Origin: Ditylenchus dipsaci | Taxonomy: Eukaryota > Nematoda > Chromadorea > Rhabditida > Anguinidae | DNA length: 64,000 nt | NCBI GenBank assembly: GCA_004194705.1 | Contig: SADC01001285.1 | Coordinates: 806,001-870,000, forward strand | Direction of reading: 5' to 3' | Shown here: one piece after another, positions 40,301 through 49,300 of the stretch | Numbering within the stretch: the first letter of the stretch is position 1 | Layout of the letters: every line of letters starts with the position of its first letter | Made by a program: the position numbers and the translations under genes | The notes under the pieces: generated by a model | The model's input: the letters and a program-made list of their open reading frames with translations, nothing else | The model's database searches: none | What the model was told of the DNA's origin: nothing

Positions 40301-43300
40301 TGCTCAATATTTACCATCATTATATTTACTGTTTTTTTGAAACAATCCTTTAGTTATGCAAGCTATGCACATTCCAGCTCGCCTTTCCAGCTTTAAACTA
40401 ACTGCTTTGTTAAGGTTAATGAATGTCTGGACCGAAATCTGAATGACTGTGATGCAATTGCTGTGTGTGAAGACCTGGCTGAGGGCTACACCTGTCGATG
40501 TCCAATCACCTCCATAGATCAGTTTCCAGACCCTAGGAGACCAGGCCGTCGCTGCTTCCTCCAAATCAACGAATGTGCCAACCCATCTCAAAACAATTGT
40601 AGCAGATTTGCTGACTGTATTGACAAACAAAATGGTTACGATTGCAAGTGCAGGAATGGATATCACGATGAAAACCCAGCACATCCAGGAACTGTTTGCA
40701 ACTACAGTAAGTGGGATTCTCCAGCCATTTTGCTGCTTTTTGGCTTTTTACTGATTTTACCATTTGTTTAAGTAATCAACGAGTGCGAATCACCCAATTT
40801 GAATGATTGCCATCGAAACGCGGAATGCATTGATTTACCTGGAGGGTATGACTGTAGATGCAAACCACCCTACAAAGATGAAGGTCCCAGAAGCCAACCC
40901 GGCCGAATGTGCCTCTTCAATGAGTGTCAAAGCCCGAGAACAAACGATTGTCCGGCAAATTCGGTCTGTCGAGATTTAGAAGATGGCTTCAAATGTGAAT
41001 GCAAAGACGGGTTTTACGAAGACAGAAACGCTGCAAAGTCAACTTGCATTGGTAATTAGAGAATTTCAGTTTTTGTTAGTTTTTGGGCGAAAAAATTGGC
41101 ATTGTGTTTGATGAGAGGACAAGATGAAAAGCTCAAATTGTTTTCACACCCCAAAATACTACTTTCTTCTGGTAAATTACAAGTTTTTACGATTTACTAG
41201 CGTGAATCAGTAATTTACTGGGGAAAGTGGTAATTAAGGTGAAGTGGCACTAAGTACAGCCCAGAATGGATCAAAGGCTGAAAGTGATTTCTTCCGTCAA
41301 AAGTTTTAAAATCCCGTCAAATATATCCTGTGTCTTGTCAAATTGATATTCTAAACAAACCTTAGGCATAATTCGAGCAAGACTTTTGATTATAAAGTGC
41401 ATATAGAGACTCTTTTTGCCCAACTCCAGCAATCAAAACGAAGTAGAATACCACCCTCCAGTAACCTTTACCTTGGTCCCCCAAGACCGAAAAGTCGATT
41501 TTCGGTCAAAATATTTTGGCTAAAAATTTTCGAGCATCTCTTAAAAACATGCTTTCTATCGTTTTCGGTCTAAAACACCCCTAGAAGTTGATAACACGGA
41601 ATTTCGGGTTATACGATTTGCGCTACTCCGGCTAAAATGTGAATTTGACAGGATACATAATTAATTGGACCGATTATAAAGTAAACACAAATTTCACGAG
41701 CTTTAATTTATAATTGACAATTTAGATAAAAAATTAACTAAAAAATAAATATTTTACTTTAAACTTTAGCCTTCCAAGAGAACCCAAAGCCAACCCAAGT
41801 GCCCAAAGATTTGGTGGACACTTTTGACTGTGGTCTCAATAAGTGTAAGCTTCGTTGGGTGAGGTTTGTGTGGGTGGATCGCTGTGTGCCTGCAAGCCAT
41901 CTGAAGGAAGAGCCAGCGGCAGTGAAAAGTGCCAGGCAATCGACAAGATTCCGCTTAGTCTTCGTGTGCTCACTCGGAATGAAAAGCCACTATTTTACAG
42001 TAGTGAATACGGTGATTCTGACAAGCAAGCATATGTTGAGTTCTCCAACGTGTTAGTTTTTTTTGACTTGCCAAATCATAAAAAACCATAAAAAATAATT
42101 TGCAGTTTCCAAAAGGACCTTGGTCGTGCTGTAGGTGGCACTGTGTATGCTCCAAGATATGTCAACACTGATGTCTCCTATATCAACCATCCAAAGACAG
42201 TCAACAGGTGATTATATTGGCAAAGCGAGAATTATACTAGAGACAATTCCGTAGAGGATGATTTCGCCGTGGAAAATTAATTTTTGACGTCCATGACATG
42301 CGAAGACAAATTCTAACACTGGATTCGTATTTACGGTGTTTTCTCTAATAATCCGCCACTCTCTTATAATCCCCCACTCCCATTTTTTGACTAGGATTTT
42401 AGAGTTAAGGTCAGATTTTTCGAGGGTTGAAAAATAATTCCCCGGGGCGTTTAATACGGAAAATATGGTAGATCGTCTTCAGATTTGCATATTAATTTTT
42501 TTTCAAATTCAAAATGACTGTGCAATTCCAAATTCCTTTCGAGACAACAAACATTTAAAAAATTTAATATGTTAAATTTGTCAGTAGTTTTTGAGTAAAA
42601 ACAGAATTTTGTATGAAATCGACTAAGCTGAGCACGTATCCGGTTCAGGCCTGTGCACGGGCCGGCCGGCCCGGGCCGTGATTTTTGAGGCCCGGGCCAA
42701 CTTTCAAAATTGCTTACGGGCCGGGCCGGCCGGCCCGGAATTTATTAATTTTAAATATACCTTATCAAATCCTATTTTAAAAAAAAATTTAAGTCTTGTA
42801 TCAAACTGTAGTCACGGATTTCGGGTTTCAACAATTTGTTGACTGACTTACTGGAATTTTTAAAAGTTTGAAGAAAGTTCTGTTCATACAAAGACTTGTT
42901 TTTGAAACTTTTTTGAAATCGCATTGAATCAATTAATGGCTTGTTAGAAAGCTTAAATCCAGGGCTATGTAATAGTGTGAAATTTTTAGAAATAAAAATT
43001 CGAAACAAGTCAAAAAAGTTCCTGGGGCCGTAGTAACAATCGCGGTAACAACTAAAAGTAACGTGGCTAAAAGTAAAATATCTCAAAGCAGCTTTTTGCA
43101 AACAAAAATGGACAAGTTTTATCTTCAGATTTACTTACAATCACTTGAATCACTCATCCGTGATCGCAGCTAGCAATTAACACGTAAAATACCGGTTGTT
43201 ACATTGGTTTATTTCGATGCAGAGTTTAACGCTGAGCACGCCTGTGTTATAGTTTTCAAAATTCGCACTAAGAATAAGAAACGGCCCATTTTTGAAACCT

Positions 43301-46300
43301 TGTTTTTCGCGTTTTTAAGCTATCGTTAATTTTCATTTTTCTTATGATTTCTATAAATTTTTGCATTGTTTTTATACCGTCGGAAAGCCCAGAATTAGAG
43401 CTTTCTAACGGTATATCACACTGCCAAAAATAATTCTGAAATATTGTACTACCAGCAAAAAGAATGATTTTCGCCACTTTTTGTAAACGTATTTTTTTTG
43501 AATAAAAAGTCAAAATTTTTCGCGATTCCAAAAATCCTTACGGTTCTACTATAGCGCAAAAGACAGAGCAATTAAATGAACATTCTTGTGCAAAAAAATA
43601 AGTAAAACATGGCAGAAAACAGGCTTTCTTAGTGTTTAACAAGACTCTCAAAAAGTTCGAAAAACGATTTTTACGTAAAACTTAAATTTCGCTGTAGAAA
43701 CCTAGATTTTTGACATCGGATTCGTGTTAGCATGGTCAATTTGCTTATGGAACTGCCCTCAAAGCTTACAACTTGCTGTGAAATTTCAAATTCCGCTCAA
43801 GACAAAAAAAAGTGAGGCTAAAATAGAATTTATCGTACAGGTTGAACTGATTACTATTAAGCTTGTTTAGGTTTTTTCGTTTAGGTAATTCTGAAGATAC
43901 AACTTGTCTATTTTTGTTTGCAAAAAACTGCTTTGCAAAAAGTGGACTGAATCCCGAGATATTTCACTCCTGACTTGGAAACTGAGTATTTTAAGGAATA
44001 AAATTAGGTACAGCGATGAGTCAATTGATGAAAAAGAGTAGAGAAACTTTTTTACATAATCAATATTTCTCTATTTGTGTTAGAAAATAAATAATAGAAA
44101 AATATTGCGTTTCGAGTGATGTTGAATAATAAAGTCTCCCACTCTATTTTTTGCTTGATTTTTGAATATGTTAGAAATTGCACTGACAGTTGACTATACT
44201 ACGGGCCAGCCCGGCCCGGCCCGGGCCGGGCCCGAAAAAAAAATTAGGTTCCGGGCCGGGCTGGGCCGGGCCCAAAAAAAAAATGTCCGGGCCGGGCCGC
44301 GAAAAAGTGGGCCCGTGCACAGGCCTGATCCGGTTTAAGAATTGTTTTTTGCCTGGTGGGGACGTCAGAAATGAATTATTTCTTTGCCATTATTCTGCAC
44401 AGCTGTACAACATACCGTATTTCTTTAATAATGACCCCGGGGTCATTATTTTTTCAACCCCTCAAAAATTCCGAAATTGTCAATCAAAAATGACCTTAAC
44501 TCTGAAATCCTAGTCAAAAATAAGGGGGGGGTCATTATTAGAGAGGGGGTCATTATTAGAGAAAATACGGTAATGAACTAAATTTCATTTTATATATCTT
44601 TCAGTTCCTGGCCTGATGGTTTTGCTGGTCAACTTTACAGTTGGAGTAACCCTTTCTACGCCACCAGTGGATCGCTGTGACCTGTGGGACCGCTTGATGG
44701 AGTCATTGCGTGAGTTGAAATAATCATCCAAGTATTTTTCGAAAGATAATTTGTATTTCTCAAGAACGCTCTAATGGCGCTATTGGCGGTGGATCTTTGA
44801 ATGTGGCTTCAGATGTGGACTTGCTAGACCCTTGTGCCAACCAGTTCCGCCTGGAGACCTATGTGGTGGCTCAATTTGCAACAATGAACTTGGTAAACTA
44901 TATTTACAGAAAAATTATTCCAATTAATTGTCTATTCAGGTGAAATCTGCATTGCCAACTCGGTGTGCGGCTGCAAAGAAGGGGAGAAACGAGCTCTTAG
45001 CAAAGACCGCTGCCGACCAGTGGAATCATGGAATATCCCATTGTGGGTGATCCGCAAAACCAAAATAACTTGGTGTTCAACGAGACTTTCGCCAACCCAC
45101 AAGATGACCTCAACAAGCAATATGTGAAGTCATTTGAGGCGGAGTGGCAGAATGCTACCCTCACACTACTCTCAAGAATGCTTTGTGTCGGCTGAAGTGA
45201 ATGACATATTAGATCCTATGAATGTCAATGCTTCTTGGGACACAGGAATTCTCTACAATTCTACCATGCACTTTAGGAAAGGAGCAGGTGAGTGGCTTTT
45301 CCGATTGCATGTTTATTAAACGTAAAAGTAAAAGTTGCATTATGATAATATCTATTTGACCTTGTTTAGTGCAAATCCCTTCGGACGCATACACCACTCT
45401 TGTGCGCTATATAGTTGACAGGAATAACTATCAAGTGGGACGCAGTGGACTGTACGATCATTTTTGTTGATTTTTTGAAACCTTGTGATTATTTTGATGA
45501 GTTTATAGATATTTGAATCCTTACCAGCCAAACCATTCACTGCTTGCTATAGAGTAGGTTTTTGCACTTTTTATTAGTTTGTAGACTAATGAAAGAATAT
45601 TTGTACAGAATATTCTCTATTAACCACCTTTTGCCGGTTGGCCAAATTTTGGCAACTTTTTAAGGGTCTTTAGGAACCGAAATTTTTTAAATATATAAAC
45701 ACTCTGTCTTCCGTATGAGACAGAGCCATCCTTGCGCTACCAACATTCGGTAGCGCTAGTAAAAAGTTCGAATTCATGGTAGAAAATTCATTTTTGATTT
45801 TCAAAGCCATGATATCTGTTGAAAAACCATAACTTTCAAAAACTCATTGATAGGGTATAATAAAACGGAAGCAAATTTTTGTTCGATAAATTAAAAATGA
45901 TTGCGTATTACCGAGTTCTTCCTCGACTTTCATGTTAAGATGAAAAAAAAATCATATAGAAGAAGCCTGAGCAAAAGTGGGTTATACGGTCTCCCTCACG
46001 TTCAAAATAGTGTTTTTGGTATTGGTCTTTCACCAATTTTTCGAACACTTCTTTCAGGCAACTTACCGACCATTTTGTAGCCAGTCAAACGAGCCACTAT
46101 GAGGGAGGCAGATAGCAGAGAAATAAGATACAGGCCAGGGGCGACCCGATAGCTCAATTGGTTAGAGCGCCGACTTGCAAGGAGAATAGGGGATCACACT
46201 TTTTCCCAGGCCTGCACAGAAGTCGTACGCGGCCACTGGCATACGCTTACTCTACAAAATGATTGATAAATTGCGTCAGAAAAGTATCCAAAAAATTGGT

Positions 46301-49300
46301 CAAAAACACAATATCACAACAAACAAATGCGTTTTTTGAATTAGGGGAGGGGGAGAGGTGTCTGGTGACGTTCAATAGAGAATATACGGTAATTCAATGT
46401 TCGTTTATCCTAATTTTTCTATTCAGAACAATTGCCATCCTAAAGGAGTTTGCATTGACCTTGGACCAAATGCATACCGGTGCGAATGCAGTGCAGCCTA
46501 CCGAGATTTGAATCCCACAGACCCTGGTATATAAGTTTTGTCCAAAAACGTGGCACATAAAAAACTTTCTCTTTTTGTATTGCAGGCAGAAAATGTGTTC
46601 CCACCAAAAATCACAACGAATGCGAGAGCAAAGAGGAAAATCAATGCTCTGAAAATGCTAGATGCATTGACTTGGTGGCACATTTTTTTTATAAATCTAC
46701 ATAAATTATGACTTAAAAAAACTTCTAGGATTATTTGTACAAGTGCGAGTGCAATGCTGGCTTTACTGACGCTTCACCCAAAGATTCTATCCCTGGTAGA
46801 CAAACAAACAAACAAAATGTTAATTTTCTCACATTAAAACTATTTAAGGCAGTCTGTGTGTTTGGATTATTGCAGCGATGTCAACTTCTGCTCATTGTAA
46901 TTTTGGAATATTTTTTGGCAATATGTGAAGTGTCCAGTGAATCCGTAAATTTTCCCACTTTTGGCAAATTTCCAAACCTTTTCGTCTCAGTGATTTTTAA
47001 TCAACTTTTAATTTTTTTGACCAACGTGTAGCCCTGCATCTCAGCTTTCTAAGATTCTATATCAACTGTCTAAATAAGATTCAAAGGCTAAATTTTGTTA
47101 TCGGTCATGTCTTTAAATTATCTTTTGACCAGCTTTCGCCGCATTTTTACTAATTTGTAAATCATGTTTAAACGACTCCTAAGTAATTTTTATATGCTTA
47201 AAACGACAAAAAAACATATTTTCGGACAGTTTGCTATATAAAAATGAATTTTCAAAAAAAACCTTTTTTGACTAAAATTCGACTTTTTGCCTTGGTCCCC
47301 CAAGGCAATCCAACCTAAAAGGGTACCTGGATACCACAAAAAGATGGAATTTGAATATAGTTTTGTTGACTGGGGCCTACCGCATAAAGAAACTATGGTA
47401 TGCATACATTTTTATGCATCCAGAGTCCCTTTCGAGTGATTTGCGTCTAAGGTATGTGGTGTGCGCGCATCTCAACCCCAAGCAACAAGCCCCCTGTGCC
47501 CCCTTTGGGGGCGCAGGGGCTTGGTTGGTTAGAGATGCGCGCACTCACTTACCTTAGACATAATTCGAGAAAGACTCTTGATTAAAAATGCATAAAGAGA
47601 CTCTTTTTGCCCAGCTCCAGTGACCAAAACGGGGTAGAATACCTTAATACAAGGTAATTTGCCTTGGTCCCCAAGGCAATAAGTCTTATTTTGGCCAAAG
47701 AATTTTTTTTCAAAAAATCTATTTTTTACGCGGAAAGTGTCAGAAAACAACTTTTAATCGTTTTAAGCATATAAAATTTACTTAGAAGTCGTTTAAACAT
47801 GGTTTACAAATGTGCAAAAAATGCGCCCCCCCCCTCTCCAAGTAAATAAGTTCCCAGAAAAGTGCCGTCTTTTCGAGTTTTGGAGAGAAAGTTGAAAAAG
47901 GCCAGATATCTAAACAATTCTTTTTTGAGTTTTAACACCATCAGGCAGCCTTGCGACTTGACTTTCAAATAGTGTATCATTTGCTGCAAGATATTTAAAA
48001 AATATAGCACAAAAACATTAAAGTATTAACCAAGTCGAAAAAATAAATTAATTCATACTTTCACCTTTTTGGGGTATATTTTGCAAAGATGTTACAATAA
48101 ATGATACGCCGTTAGAAATTGCAGGGCCACCTGACAGTGTCCTCACTTGAAATAAATTGTTTATATACTTACCTCTTCGACTAAAAGAAAAAAAGACGGC
48201 ACTTTTCAGTCAAAAGACGGCAGTTTTAAGTTTCGACCGAAAAATTTACCCAAAATTTGACTTTTCGCCTTGGTCCCTCAGGTTTTAGTCCCCTAAAAAT
48301 ATGGACCTGAATTCGTTTAAACCTTTATTAAATTAATTTATAGGAACAGCACTTGTGTCAACACCGAAACACAGGCCGAGTGCCAGTGCAAAAAAGGGTA
48401 TGTCTGCAAAACCTAGCTTGTTAAAATAATTTTATTTTCTTTTTTCAGCTTTGTGGATATAGAGGCAGTGAGAAACGATTGAGTCTGGGAATGAATCCTG
48501 ATGCCTATTGCCTTAATATGCAAGATATAAATGAGTGTGCTCTTGGATTAACCAACTGTATTATTTCGAATTGTTACAGGGCATCTCAGATTGGCAATAT
48601 TTGTTTTTAAGGCTGCTGTTGCCACCTGCACTGACCTAAAGATTGGGTACACTGTGCTTGTCCTTCCGGATATATTGATGGCAATCCCTCGACTCCTGGC
48701 CGTGTATGCCAGGGTCTATTGTGCGATTTGTGCCATCAACATGGAGGTTAGAATTTTCTTATTTTCGGTTCTTACAAGTTTCGGCTCTGTATGTGTTAAG
48801 ATGGCCCGTAAAAAAAATTACCTTGGTTCCTTTGCTAATTTTTATACCTTTTTGGCAAAACTACATCACTTTTACTTTGAAAAACATCAATCATTTGAGC
48901 ACCATACTAGCGATATCATAAAACGTGTTTAAATCAGATCTCAGGTTTTTTTCAAAAAAATGACCTTGGGAAGAAAAGGAATTTTGACCATTTTTGAAGA
49001 AAAAGGTCATCCCATCCAGTGCTTATTGCCATTTTAAAGCAAAAAGCAAGATTTTAACGTGAAACCTCGAAAAACAAAAAAAAAACATTTGGGGTTCCAA
49101 AAAGGGCAATCTGTTTAAAAAAACGGCTGGGAGTCCTGGTTCAAATTTAAAAGTCTTTTTGGCCAGGCCTACTTATGTTAGGAAGGATTTGAGCATGTTT
49201 TTTTTAAAATTTTCTGTAGTTTGGAAAACATGTTTGATTCATTTCTAACCTACACTAGCCTACCCTGCTCTAAGCCTGAGCCAAAAAATTGGGGTAAAAA

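Noticed and set aside
46146..46230. Functional tRNA gene suggested by a perfect A box
   Set aside because: No B box and no pairing acceptor or T stem.
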